Source of the DNA: Pseudomonadota bacterium | Lineage (GTDB): Bacteria; Desulfobacterota; Syntrophorhabdia; Syntrophorhabdales; Syntrophorhabdaceae | Direction of reading: 5' to 3' | Length of the DNA: 57,345 bases | NCBI GenBank assembly: GCA_026388275.1 | Contig: JAPLKB010000052.1 | Coordinates: forward strand, 1 to 57,345 | In this document: positions 33,601 to 41,590 of the stretch, one piece after another | Position numbering within the stretch: position 1 is the stretch's first letter | Layout: the number at the start of each line of letters is the position of its first letter | The notes under the pieces: generated by a model | Told to the model about the DNA's origin: nothing | What the model saw: the letters and a program-made list of their open reading frames with translations, nothing else | Databases searched by the model: none | Position numbers and translations under genes: made by a program

Positions 33601-34168
33601 ACAGGCTGTGCTTGCCATGAAAATAGAAGAGAAAATGTTCACAACGTTGAAAGTGATTGAGCCTGCAATTAGTCCGGGTATTTACCCCTTTGCAGTTTAC
33701 CAGTGGCATATCCGTGGTATCCGGGATGACCTGCACCTCCAGGTTATTGCTGAATCGGACGAACTTGCCCGGTTATTGCCTGAACTTCTTGAAAGAGCTG
33801 AAGATGATAAAATCAATAATGAAGCTATTGCCGATGTTTCAATCTGGACAAAACTCGACAACCGACATTATCATCAATGGTCTGCTGCCAGAGATGAACA
33901 CATTAGACAGACTCAGGAAATAGCCCGATTTCGGCGCGAAAGTCTTTCTTCCAGCCATAAAGCAAGAATTGCACTTCTCATAGAACAGTTGGACACAGTA
34001 AGTAATGAAAATATACAACGGATGCGGCAGTCGCAGATAGTCACAGCCGAGGCGGACTATGCCCGGAGAAGCCAGGAGATTGATATAGCTATGGAACGAG
34101 CAGATATAACCGCCCAGCCAGTGGTGCATGGGGTTATAAGAATTTGTAAATATGAGGGAGGTCTATAA
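30605..34168 (+). CDS. SNF2/SWI2-type helicase with N-terminal HEPN-like domain (candidate defence protein)
   Basis: A 1187-aa protein. Residues 1-125 resemble the Swt1-type HEPN domain; RNRWAH at 96-101 is an RX4H motif as in HEPN ribonucleases. The helicase core has Walker A DGVGVGKT (282-289), DEAHH (403-407), TATP (433-436), and motif VI QRIGRIDRRGQ (778-788), the SNF2-like arrangement of RapA- and DrmD-type proteins. The last ~350 residues are helical and unrecognised. It is the first gene of an operon; the next gene starts at the base after its stop. A role in detecting or translocating on foreign DNA is inferred from the family and context. Confidence 0.85.
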   Translation: MDNDLPGYLQKVSVGLSGYLEKVLPAIYDDWWQDGVLSSLSFNQRRRLEQQGPNSLSSLDLAALLRILDQNWYQVSEKKCLSPEARHFLKEMQTIRNRWAHKGTDGFPADDIYRDLDTLQRFTVIIEANPDLIQQIATAKRSLLVEQPSPTGAAENSSLVTVQSASDIKVGHIVCLKTDPSVRGAVIEVLSGEPEPRYRVFVDREIRVFYASQITPETQTDSSFHILTNKQFRCYLTALQLRHPSVSTLYSMNSARVDFIPYQFRPVLKFIRSDRPRLLIADGVGVGKTIEAGLILRELQARRDIRSVLIICPRPMVTERKWEIEMKRFEEEFVHLDSKTLHYCITEMDRDGVWPTRYEKVIVPYSLFDKGLLEGTEPKTRSKRKKGLEGLDPLPKFDLVIVDEAHHIRNEATYSYKAVKFFCDHAEAVVFLTATPIQMGSNDLYVLLNVLRPDLIIDKEAFRHMSEPNPYINEAVAAVRSQQPGWTEIASGALEQATNTPWGHAILSDDPEFNSVQNKLLQDHLSAEDRITLIHKIESFHTFSGIINRTRRRDIGDFTIRKPQTVEVPFTDEQKELHDRILEVQADIFRRLHGDINVRFMMTTICRQAASCLFGLAPLLKDILGRHIDELLWDEADDMYEPTSAIKPEKIKTEIFTILDLAKNLEPIDPKLQALKNILDGKQRTANNKVMVFSCFRHTLNYLHTALLNEGFRVGLIHGGTPDSDRVDMRERFERSLEDNDAFDVLLFSEVGCEGLDYQFCDCIVNYDLPWNPMRVEQRIGRIDRRGQCSESVVIFNLVTPGTIDADIYERCLLRIGVFNNALGSCEEILGEIAHEINNIAQNFLLTEEDRKNKFQQLADNKIRLIQEQEELEQEQIELFGIRLPEDQLKKEISDATSFWLSQDSIHDLVLSYLQETLGTGKDFILGEKVLKNLRLSREDRDRLLKDFQRLPKPTPAFYRSWETWLKGDSPYLEVTFDAAAASGHSKAAFIMPLHPLARQAVLAMKIEEKMFTTLKVIEPAISPGIYPFAVYQWHIRGIRDDLHLQVIAESDELARLLPELLERAEDDKINNEAIADVSIWTKLDNRHYHQWSAARDEHIRQTQEIARFRRESLSSSHKARIALLIEQLDTVSNENIQRMRQSQIVTAEADYARRSQEIDIAMERADITAQPVVHGVIRICKYEGGL

Positions 34169-37100
34169 ATGCCGAGTGCCTATGACAAAATCAGAGAAGA
34201 TAACATCTTGGAATACGGCCAGGGGACTCGCCATCTGTCCTTTCTTGGCAGGCTCTATACTGACAGGACTCACTTTGTCTTTGAACTCTTGCAGAACGCT
34301 GAGGATGCCGGAGCTTCCCGAATCCTGTTTAGACTTTTTAATGATAGACTGGAAGTGACTCACGATGGTCGTCCCTTCAATGAGCTCGACGTCAGAGGCG
34401 TGTGCGGTGTCGGTGAGGGCACGAAGGCGGATGACCTAACACAAATCGGGAAATTTGGAATCGGTTTCAAATCTGTTTACGCCTATACGTCCAAGCCGGA
34501 AGTTCACTCGGGGGCTGAAAGCTTTAGAATCGAGAGTTACGTTCGTCCTTATCCTGTAGAACCAAGAAGAACTGGAGATTCATGGACTACCCTCTTTGTT
34601 TTCGCCTTTGATGCAGTTGGCATCGATCCGGAAACAGCATGCCGCGAGATCAGCGCGCGTCTACGCAACTTAAGCGCCAGAACTCTCCTGTTTCTCCGAA
34701 AAATCAACGAAATTGAATATAAATTGCCGGACCTGACAGATGGTGTTTATTTGCGTGAGGAAGTAGTTAGGGGCCCTGCGAGGCAGGTTACCGTTATCGG
34801 TCAAAATAACGGTTTGGATGAGGATGAGGACTGGCTTGTCTTCGAACGGCCAGTACCGGTCCCTGATGGCAGCTATCAGGTTCTGGTTGAGATCGGTTTC
34901 CAGCTTAAAACCAGTACTAAAAATGAAGCAGAAATTATTTCAGGGATGAAAGATGTACCGCTGGTGGTCTATTTCCCGACCGAGAAGCCGACCAGATTCA
35001 GTTTCCTTATTCAGGGCCCGTACAGAACAACTCCCTCGCGTGACAATATTCCCAAAGAGGATGATTGGAATAAAACTCTTGTGCAAGAGACAGCTCATTT
35101 ACTTACTGATGCATTACCAAAACTAAAGGATTTAGGGCTAATATCTGTCTCTCTTTTAGAAGCGTTGCCTGTAAGGATAAATGATTTCCCAAAAGATAGC
35201 ATGTTTTATCCGATTGTCGATGCTGTTCGGAACGCGCTCATTAACGAAGACTTACTCCCAGCAGATGATGGAACCTTTGTATCCGCGCAAAACGCAAAGC
35301 TATCTCGCGGTGCTGATCTGAGGAAGCTTTTGAATCAGGACCAACTTTACCAACTGTTCCAGTCAAAGAATATGATCAAATGGTTGGTAGGGGAAATAAC
35401 GCAGGACCGTACACCCGACCTCCGCACTTACCTGCTGAACGAGCTTCATATCGAGGAGGTCACTCCAGACAGTTTTGCAAGGAAGATTACCCAATCGTTC
35501 CTGGCGAATCAGGGTGACAATTGGTTTGTAGACTTCTATGAATATCTTTCCGGTCAAGAGGGTCTCTGGCGTCCTTCCCGCTGGGCTGGGGATGCGGCAG
35601 GGCTTCTCCGATCCAAGCCTATCTTGCGGCTCCAAGACAACAGTCAAGTTGTGCCTTTTCGGTCCGATGGTGTAACACTAAATGCTTTCTTGCCTCCTCC
35701 GGAAGAGACTGATTTCCCTATTGTAAAGCGGACAATTGCCAACCATGGAAAAGTAAAGGATTTCCTTGAGCGACTAAAATTAAAGGAGCCTGATGTTTTT
35801 GATGACATCGTGAGACAGGTTCTACCCAAATACACGGGACCAGATATGTCGTCTATTTCATCAAGCGAACATGTGTCCGACATTCAAAAGATCCTGCGCG
35901 CGTTGAAGGCAGACTCAGAAGCTGGAAAAAGGAAAGTGACACAGGCCGCAAGTCGGACGCCGTTTTTAAAAGCTGTCGATCAGAATGGTAAAGTATCATT
36001 CAAAAAACCGGTGGATATATATTTTCCAACGCAAGAGCTTTTGGACTATTTCCTCGGAAATCCTGATGTGTGGTTCTTAGACGAAATCGAGGGTGGAGAG
36101 GAGTGGTGTGAGATTGGAGTCGAGAACAAGCCACGCTTTATGAAAATTAGGATTGCCCTGCCTTGGGACGAAAAAATAAGGCTAATGGGCAACCAAGGAC
36201 ATACAAGGGACATCGAAACAACCGATTACACACTCGATGGGATAGAAAATTTCTTGTTGAGATTTTCGGAAGGGAAGAATCAGTTTGATATATATTCACT
36301 AATTTTGTGGAATTTCCTCTTGCAGCATCTCAAAAAAAGTTCTCATTACCGATTCTATGAAGGTGAATACAAATGGTTTTATTATCAAGAACGATCCGTC
36401 ATATTTGATGCTACCTGGAAAAAACAACTTTACAACAATGCGTGGTTGCCAAAAGATGGCGATGATGTTCCTCATTTACCAAGCGAACTGCGTTTAGTTG
36501 ACCTTCCAGATTCATTCAATCGTGACGAGAAACTGGCAAATCTGTTAGGGATGAAAGAGGATGTTGTTGCTATCCTCGCGGAAGAGGCCGGTGTTAAAGC
36601 TGATGATATTGAGCTTATGAGGCAACATCCAGAGGAATTCCAAAGATGGAAAGATGCGATTGTGGCACGGAATAACAAGTCGATATTCCCTACAAGGCCG
36701 GTATCTAACCCGGAGCGGCGACGCGAAGCACTTGTCGAAGAGCTTACCGAAGCCCCTGAGAAGGAATACAAGCTACGAACAAGATCAGTTCGGGTTACCG
36801 AGGCAACTTCATATACACGTAAGTGGCTTAACGAGCAGTACAGAAACGACGACACAGACGAGATGTTTTGTCAAATATGCCAGAAAGAGATGCCCTTCAA
36901 AAAGCACAATGGTGAATATTATTTTGAAGCTATTGAAGCACTTTCTAGAGATTATTTCACTAAAGAACACGAAGCCCAGTTTCTTGCCCTTTGCCCAGTG
37001 TGTGCAGCCATGTACAAAGAATTCATCACGAGCGAAAAGCTACAAAAGGAGCTTCTGAAAGAATTGTTGCTTAATTCAGAAGAGCTCGAAATCCCGCTTC

Positions 37101-37195
37101 AACTTGGTGAGCTAAGCACATCCATCAGATTTGTCGAAACCCATCGAGAGGATTTAAGAACCATCATTCAAAAGTATTCTGAAAAGGATGATTGA
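34169..37195 (+). CDS. Sacsin/Hsp90-type GHKL ATPase, large, with C-terminal four-cysteine module
   Basis: A 1008-aa protein. The N-terminal Hsp90-like ATPase is clear: E39-N43-D46 in FELLQNAEDAGAS, D66-G67 in THDGRPF, and the glycine-rich lid IGKFGIGFKSVY (93-104). The middle ~650 residues have no motif I recognise. The C-terminus has CXXC pairs at 901/904 and 942/945 around YFEAIEALS, a layout resembling an HNH/treble-clef module but without the usual DH or HH catalytic pair. It abuts the helicase gene (zero gap) and precedes the SIR2-like gene. Sacsin-type ATPases occur in several defence loci; the function here is unknown. Confidence 0.82.
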   Translation: MPSAYDKIREDNILEYGQGTRHLSFLGRLYTDRTHFVFELLQNAEDAGASRILFRLFNDRLEVTHDGRPFNELDVRGVCGVGEGTKADDLTQIGKFGIGFKSVYAYTSKPEVHSGAESFRIESYVRPYPVEPRRTGDSWTTLFVFAFDAVGIDPETACREISARLRNLSARTLLFLRKINEIEYKLPDLTDGVYLREEVVRGPARQVTVIGQNNGLDEDEDWLVFERPVPVPDGSYQVLVEIGFQLKTSTKNEAEIISGMKDVPLVVYFPTEKPTRFSFLIQGPYRTTPSRDNIPKEDDWNKTLVQETAHLLTDALPKLKDLGLISVSLLEALPVRINDFPKDSMFYPIVDAVRNALINEDLLPADDGTFVSAQNAKLSRGADLRKLLNQDQLYQLFQSKNMIKWLVGEITQDRTPDLRTYLLNELHIEEVTPDSFARKITQSFLANQGDNWFVDFYEYLSGQEGLWRPSRWAGDAAGLLRSKPILRLQDNSQVVPFRSDGVTLNAFLPPPEETDFPIVKRTIANHGKVKDFLERLKLKEPDVFDDIVRQVLPKYTGPDMSSISSSEHVSDIQKILRALKADSEAGKRKVTQAASRTPFLKAVDQNGKVSFKKPVDIYFPTQELLDYFLGNPDVWFLDEIEGGEEWCEIGVENKPRFMKIRIALPWDEKIRLMGNQGHTRDIETTDYTLDGIENFLLRFSEGKNQFDIYSLILWNFLLQHLKKSSHYRFYEGEYKWFYYQERSVIFDATWKKQLYNNAWLPKDGDDVPHLPSELRLVDLPDSFNRDEKLANLLGMKEDVVAILAEEAGVKADDIELMRQHPEEFQRWKDAIVARNNKSIFPTRPVSNPERRREALVEELTEAPEKEYKLRTRSVRVTEATSYTRKWLNEQYRNDDTDEMFCQICQKEMPFKKHNGEYYFEAIEALSRDYFTKEHEAQFLALCPVCAAMYKEFITSEKLQKELLKELLLNSEELEIPLQLGELSTSIRFVETHREDLRTIIQKYSEKDD

Positions 37196-37250
37196 TATGT
37201 CCGCCAAGAAGATAATCTACTTTAAATTTTCCTAAGACGAGGAACAGACA

Positions 37251-38204
37251 ATGAAAATGAAAAAAACTCTTATAGTTTTGGGTGCTGGAGCCAGTAAGGA
37301 TATACATGAACCCTTCCCTACAGGATACGAATTAATTAAAGAAATCAATTACCACCTGACAACAGATTGGATTTGCCCACCTGAGACAGATAAAGGTCCT
37401 TACCTGTCTGCCCTGATGAATGAAATCAATAAGGTTTTTACATATAATATAATGAGTTCTGTTCATGTTTTAAGAAGTAAACTTTGGGAAGTAGTACTAC
37501 ACTATGAACATGAATATTTAAGATCTTTGAACATTTCTGGGCCAACAATAGATCACTTTATCTACGAAAAAATCCAAAATGGTAAATTGGATAATAATGC
37601 AAGAAATGTGGCTCGATTTGCTATAGCATATTTGATTAAAGGATTGGAACTAGCTTTATTCGAAAAAAATATGCCGATTCAAAAGGAAAACTGGATTGAA
37701 GAACTATTTAAAAAGCTGAGCAAGTATCCGTTCGACGAGGTTCTGGAAAAACTAAATGTTGTAACCTTCAATTATGATCGTGTTTTTGAATATTTTGCCT
37801 CGGAGTATATTAAGAAATATTATCCCGGCGAGTCAGATAGTCGAGGACAGCAGTTCATAAGATCAAAAGTATGCCATGTTTACGGATCGTTAGGAACATT
37901 CACTGAGACTCCCTTCGAGCTCAAAAATAATGAGACAGACAAGATGAAAACTGCATATACAAACTGCAACCTTATGGATTACAGCGGAAAGCCGATACAG
38001 TGGCCAGCAGGTACAGATTTTGAAAATATCTATTTCCTCGGTTTTGGGTATGATAAGGAGAACCTAAAGCGGATTAATTTGGACGGTTTCATAACGGCAA
38101 TTAAAAAAGGTACAGGCAAGGCAAATATCACAAATCCCTATTTGATAGAGGTAGTTCCTAACAAAAAATGTTTTCAATTCTGCAAAGAGGATATAAATGT
38201 ATGA
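37251..38204 (+). CDS. SIR2-like protein (candidate NAD-consuming effector)
   Basis: A 317-aa protein with the SIR2-like Rossmann motif VLGAGASKD (residues 9-17), then PTGYELI, NYD in TFNYDRVFEYF (N174-Y175-D176), H209 in CHVYGSLG, and GFGY at 264-267. This pattern is that of defence-type SIR2 proteins, in which the Asn and His support NAD hydrolysis, and not of protein deacetylases (no zinc cysteines). It lies 55 bp after the GHKL gene with gagga before the start, probably in the same operon. It ends at the right border of the three-gene unit. Confidence 0.82.
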   Translation: MKMKKTLIVLGAGASKDIHEPFPTGYELIKEINYHLTTDWICPPETDKGPYLSALMNEINKVFTYNIMSSVHVLRSKLWEVVLHYEHEYLRSLNISGPTIDHFIYEKIQNGKLDNNARNVARFAIAYLIKGLELALFEKNMPIQKENWIEELFKKLSKYPFDEVLEKLNVVTFNYDRVFEYFASEYIKKYYPGESDSRGQQFIRSKVCHVYGSLGTFTETPFELKNNETDKMKTAYTNCNLMDYSGKPIQWPAGTDFENIYFLGFGYDKENLKRINLDGFITAIKKGTGKANITNPYLIEVVPNKKCFQFCKEDINV

Positions 38205-38571
38205 ATCCATCATCTCGAGGAAAAAGAGAAAGGGGTCGCGCCTTGACACGGGACAGGAAAGGTGATTAGCATCGCGATTGTGGAGGGGAGAGATGTTTAA
38301 ACCGAAATATACCATAACTTCCGAAATTCCTAATAATCTCACAAAGACAGTAGAGGCAAAGGCAATGTTTGAAAACGCTTACCTCATTCCCATCCGGTCA
38401 GCATCACCATGAAAAAGATGCAGGACATCCCGGAAGTGAAGTACCCCGCGGCAATGGCAGGACAAGACCGCGCTAACTTTCTCAGAGGAAACTCCGAGGT
38501 ATTGACCCGCGGGGCAATACGCATCATCGAGGGGGTCGATCAACGGTAGATAAAAAAGGAGATGAATAGCA
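38205..38571 (+). other. Degraded segment between the SIR2-like gene and Bro-N gene
   Basis: A 367-bp stretch with the fic remnant at 38293-38412. From 38409 to 38549 a 46-codon frame overlaps it in another phase (MKKMQDIPEVKYPAAMAGQD at its start); it matches nothing I know and may be part of another broken gene. The rest shows no gene, terminator or clear repeat. Confidence 0.5.
38293..38412 (+). pseudogene. Remnant of a Fic/DOC-family gene (N-terminus only)
   Basis: Thirty-nine codons read MFKPKYTITSEIPNNLTKTV, then EAKAMFENAYLIP, close to the start of Fic-family proteins (MFKPKYTIT...NAPLIP type). The frame then loses similarity and stops. The Fic core motif HPFXXGNG is not found downstream. 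Fic proteins transfer AMP or related groups and often act as toxins. A deletion during turnover of the island is the likely cause. Confidence 0.55.
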
Positions 38572-39075
38572 ATGACAGAGAAATCATTAGCTGTTTTTGA
38601 AGGAAAACAAATCCGCCGCCACTATGATGAGAATACCGAAACATGGTATTTCTCAGTGGTTGATATTTTGCAGGTTCTAATACAGCAATCTGATTATCAG
38701 GCGGCTCGAAACTACTGGAAAGTTTTAAAAAACCGTTTAAAAAAAGAAGGCAGTGAGTCGGTTACAAAATGTAACCAACTGAAAATGGAATCTGCAGACG
38801 GAAAAAAATACCTGACCGATGCTGCTGATCCGGAAACATTGTTACGGCTTATTCAGTCTGTTCCAAGTCCCAAAGCAGAACCGATAAAACTATGGTTGGC
38901 AAAGGTGGGATACGAACGGTTACGGGACATGAGCGATCCTGCGCGCTCACTCGACCACGCCCGTGAATACTGGCAACAGATGAAGGGGATATGGGGTAAG
39001 GTCTTGTTTTTTGCATTCGAATGGGCGATGGACAGCCATAAGGATATAAATAACTCAGCAGATGCAGGTGAGTGA
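38572..39075 (+). CDS. Bro-N domain protein (phage antirepressor-like), probably truncated
   Basis: A 167-aa protein with a Bro-N domain: IRRHYDENTETWYFSVVDIL, then NYWKVLKNRLKKEGSE and the conserved LIQSVPSPKAEPIKLWLAKV. Related chromosomal proteins run to roughly 270 aa with a second domain after SLDHAREYW. Here the sequence turns to unrelated residues at that point and stops. It is probably a remnant of a DinD/antirepressor-like gene, and may still yield a stable DNA-binding domain. Confidence 0.72.
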   Translation: MTEKSLAVFEGKQIRRHYDENTETWYFSVVDILQVLIQQSDYQAARNYWKVLKNRLKKEGSESVTKCNQLKMESADGKKYLTDAADPETLLRLIQSVPSPKAEPIKLWLAKVGYERLRDMSDPARSLDHAREYWQQMKGIWGKVLFFAFEWAMDSHKDINNSADAGE

Positions 39076-39281
39076 AAAGGTAAGGCTGGGAAGAAACATA
39101 AAAGGGGATAGCTCAGAACGATGAAAGTCAAGGAATCTGAAAAACATAAACTGAAACAATGAATTACCACGAGGCAAGTCCATGGGTATCAAAGGTAAAA
39201 TAGTGACGGCCTCTTATACGAAGCAAGTTTCCGGGAATGGATCCGAGGGCATTCAATTTGTTTGAAATTATGCAAGGGAAA

Positions 39282-39305
39282 GTATAAACTCTATATCATT
39301 TATAC
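39282..39305 (+). promoter_or_regulatory. Inverted repeat in the promoter of the PIN toxin-antitoxin pair
   Basis: Seven-base arms gtataaa/tttatac separated by 10 bp lie 30 bp upstream of the antitoxin start. The left arm overlaps a possible -10 (TATAAA) 15 bp after TTGAAA (39262-39267). Autorepression by the antitoxin or complex is common in such modules, so this is a candidate operator. Confidence 0.5.
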
Positions 39306-39334
39306 TTGTAACCCCAGGAAGTAAGGAGGTTTTT

Positions 39335-39577
39335 ATGGCTACGAGAACTCTAAAACTCGACATTTCTTTTCAGGAACTTCTTGCTGTTGTGGATCAGCTT
39401 GAATTGGATGAAAAAATGTTTCTCAGGAGAAAGCTGGACAAGGAAAAGGTCCCTTCCTGGCAGGAGCGTTTTGGAAGAGCACTTCAACAGCTCGGCAATA
39501 AAAATAAAAGGTTCACAGCAAAGGAAGTGCTAACCGATGTCGAACAGGCCATTTCCGATGTAAGAAAAAATGCATAG
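39335..39577 (+). CDS. Putative antitoxin of the PIN toxin
   Basis: An 80-aa protein, charged and mostly helical (FQELLAVVDQLELDEKMFLR, RFTAKEVLTDVEQAISDVRK). I see no named DNA-binding fold, but size, order and an 8-bp overlap with the PIN gene fit the antitoxin role. aaggagg precedes the ATG. Confidence 0.68.
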   Translation: MATRTLKLDISFQELLAVVDQLELDEKMFLRRKLDKEKVPSWQERFGRALQQLGNKNKRFTAKEVLTDVEQAISDVRKNA

Positions 39578-40001
39578 AATTAAGGCTGTTTTAGACACCA
39601 ATATTATTGTCAGTGGTATCGTATCACCAAAGGGCTCAACAAGAAAACTTCTTGAACTATCAAAGGAAGAAACATTCAAAGTTGTGACCTCGATTTTGAT
39701 AAATCGGGAAATCCTTGAAGTTCTCCATAGGAATAGCATATACACGAAATATGGCCTCAATGAAGCTATCATAGATGACATCGCTTCTTTTCTTTATGAG
39801 GGTACAATTTTAACAGAAGATTCGTACGAAATTATGAAAATCAAGAAAGATCCGGAAGATGATAAATTTATCAACTGTGCCGTTGAAGGGGAAGCAGACT
39901 ACATAGTTTCCGGCGATAAACATCTGCTTGATCTGAAACATTATAGCGGTATACAGATTGTTAATGCAACCAGCTTTTTGAGAATCCTGCAAAAAGCATG
40001 A
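39570..40001 (+). CDS. PIN-domain toxin, putative ribonuclease
   Basis: A 143-aa PIN protein of the COG1569 type. The acidic residues expected in the metal site are visible: D in AVLDTNIIVSGIVSP, E in INREILEVL, D in KIKKDPEDDKFINCAVEG and D in YIVSGDKHLLDL. PIN toxins cleave RNA, often tRNA or rRNA. The start overlaps the antitoxin gene by 8 bp, so translation is coupled. Confidence 0.82.
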   Translation: MHRIKAVLDTNIIVSGIVSPKGSTRKLLELSKEETFKVVTSILINREILEVLHRNSIYTKYGLNEAIIDDIASFLYEGTILTEDSYEIMKIKKDPEDDKFINCAVEGEADYIVSGDKHLLDLKHYSGIQIVNATSFLRILQKA

Positions 40002-40042
40002 CGCTAATTCCAATAAGGAACGGCATCACGGGGGATTAAAGG

Positions 40043-40242
40043 CAGTGAATAGTGTGCGGTTTAATCCCGCTTTATGCGGGACATAGTATATAGTGAACAG
40101 TGGTAAGGGCGCTAAACGGGTTATGACTTCTTGGTATCTCAACCTTTTCTGTAAAGTTACTCCTTGATAAATAACCCCAGCAAAGGGTGTGTGTGTTGCT
40201 ATTCACTATGTCCCGCATTAAGCGGGATGAAACCGTTCACTG
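40043..40242. repeat. Imperfect inverted repeat, ~200 bp, between the PIN toxin and parB-like genes
   Basis: The left arm (about 40043-40090) and right arm (about 40199-40242) are reverse complements with a few differences. Each contains a small hairpin, cccgctttatgcggg on the left and cccgcattaagcggg on the right, flanked by words of the gtgaatagtg type. The span between the arms has no open reading frame. It has the shape of a non-autonomous mobile element or recombination scar. Confidence 0.65.
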
Positions 40243-40264
40243 AATTTCAAAAAGGGGGAACTAT

Positions 40265-41191
40265 ATGGCAACTAAGAAAACAGTTGAAAGTACGGAATTT
40301 ATGTACCTGTCTCTGGAAAGCATTATAGTGGAAGAACAGGTTCGTTCAGGGATCGATACGGAGAGTGATTCCTTCAAGGCACTCATGGAATCGATTAAAG
40401 ACCGGGGTGTATTAGAACCTGTCCTTGTAACACCAAAAGACGGCAAATACCTGCTGCTATGCGGGGAACGCCGTTATCTTGCAGCCCAAAAGCTTGATCT
40501 GGAATCCATCCCTGCTCGTATCGTCAATACGATCACCCAGAAGGATGAGATACTGGCTTATCAGTTGACGGAGAACCTTCAGCGGGAAGACCTGAATCCC
40601 ATCGATCAGGCAAAAGGGATACTTACATATATTCAGGCAAAACATCCCGATAAGGGATTCGATGTGAACGGGGTGATGAACGAATTAGTAAGCTATGATA
40701 GAAGACCTGACGGAGTATCTGCCGAAATTGCCGCAACGTTTGCGGCAATTCTTGAAATCTCCGGAAAGTCAACAAAGACGCTGTTCAACGGACTATCACT
40801 TTTAAAACTTTCTCCTGAAATTCAGGCCGAAATCAGGTCAGGAAACCTGCCTGTTTCCCAGGGGTATCTCTTTGCCGCCAACCTTGATTGCCCGGATCTT
40901 ATGACGATATTTACCGACATTTTGAAGACGCCGGTTACTTACATTACCTTGGAAAGAATGCTCACTGCATACAAAAAAGTCAAACCTGAACCGACTAAAA
41001 CAAAACCCATACCTGTAAAGAAACAGGTTAAAAGTATTGCATCAATAAAAACAGTCTTTGAAAAGGGTATTGGAACCTATATACGGGAAGACGTTGAAAC
41101 ATATCTCTATGAACTACAGGTTTTCTGTAATTTTGTACAGCAACAGAGTTTTATAACCCCATACGGCAAGAAAAGACCGCCACAGGTGTGA
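40265..41191 (+). CDS. Orphan ParB/RepB/Spo0J-family protein
   Basis: A 308-aa protein. The N-terminal ParB domain spans about residues 17-125 with LCGERRYLAAQKL (the GERRxxA nucleotide-binding motif) and NLQREDLNPIDQAKG. A helix-turn-helix region follows (~130-205, KSTKTLFNGLSLLKLSPEIQ), then a basic linker and a short C-terminal part. No parA is adjacent and parS was not recognised. A second gene with nearly the same start begins at 57262. It may be a plasmid- or island-derived DNA-binding clamp. Confidence 0.85.
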   Translation: MATKKTVESTEFMYLSLESIIVEEQVRSGIDTESDSFKALMESIKDRGVLEPVLVTPKDGKYLLLCGERRYLAAQKLDLESIPARIVNTITQKDEILAYQLTENLQREDLNPIDQAKGILTYIQAKHPDKGFDVNGVMNELVSYDRRPDGVSAEIAATFAAILEISGKSTKTLFNGLSLLKLSPEIQAEIRSGNLPVSQGYLFAANLDCPDLMTIFTDILKTPVTYITLERMLTAYKKVKPEPTKTKPIPVKKQVKSIASIKTVFEKGIGTYIREDVETYLYELQVFCNFVQQQSFITPYGKKRPPQV

Positions 41192-41227
41192 GCAGGGAGA
41201 AAAGGGCAGGTGAATCGAAACAGCTCT

Positions 41228-41590
41228 TTAATGCTCACGGTGTTTGTTCTGACTTATGTCTGCCAATTCCCGTTCGATTGCTTTTTTGATAAAATGGTTC
41301 AGTGATATTCCTGCTGTCGTGGCCTGGATAAGAGCGTTGATATGCAATTCCGGCGGTATGCGGACGTTAAAGCTGCCCTTACATGATTTTAACGGTTCTT
41401 TTCCAGTTTCCTTGCATAGAAGGATATAGTCTTCAACAGCCTCAATAAAAGCCTCTTTCAATTCCTTTACGCTGTTACCTTCAAAGGCAATGAGGTCATT
41501 GACGCCTTCAATCCTGCCATGGAATATCTCGTCATCAGCATTATAATGGACTGTTCCGATAAAATCTTTGTGCATCATAATATCTTTCAT
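41228..41590 (-). CDS. hicB: HicB-family antitoxin
   Basis: A 120-aa antitoxin. The N-terminal HicB domain has GTVHYNADDEIFHGRIEGVN and the C-terminal part a ribbon-helix-helix (FNVRIPPELHINALIQATTA, then GISLNHFIKKAI). It neutralises HicA and represses the operon. Its ATG overlaps the hicA stop (ATGA). The order hicA-hicB is standard. Confidence 0.88.
   Translation of the reverse strand: MKDIMMHKDFIGTVHYNADDEIFHGRIEGVNDLIAFEGNSVKELKEAFIEAVEDYILLCKETGKEPLKSCKGSFNVRIPPELHINALIQATTAGISLNHFIKKAIERELADISQNKHREH

Noticed and set aside
30605-38204. Assignment of the three-gene operon to DISARM, Zorya or BREX
   Set aside because: The helicase resembles DrmD-type and other SNF2 proteins in motif only. 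No DrmA/B/C, methylase, PglZ or ZorA/B partner is present.
38409-38549. A 46-codon frame after the fic remnant
   Set aside because: It overlaps the remnant, lacks a ribosome-binding site and matches no family I know.
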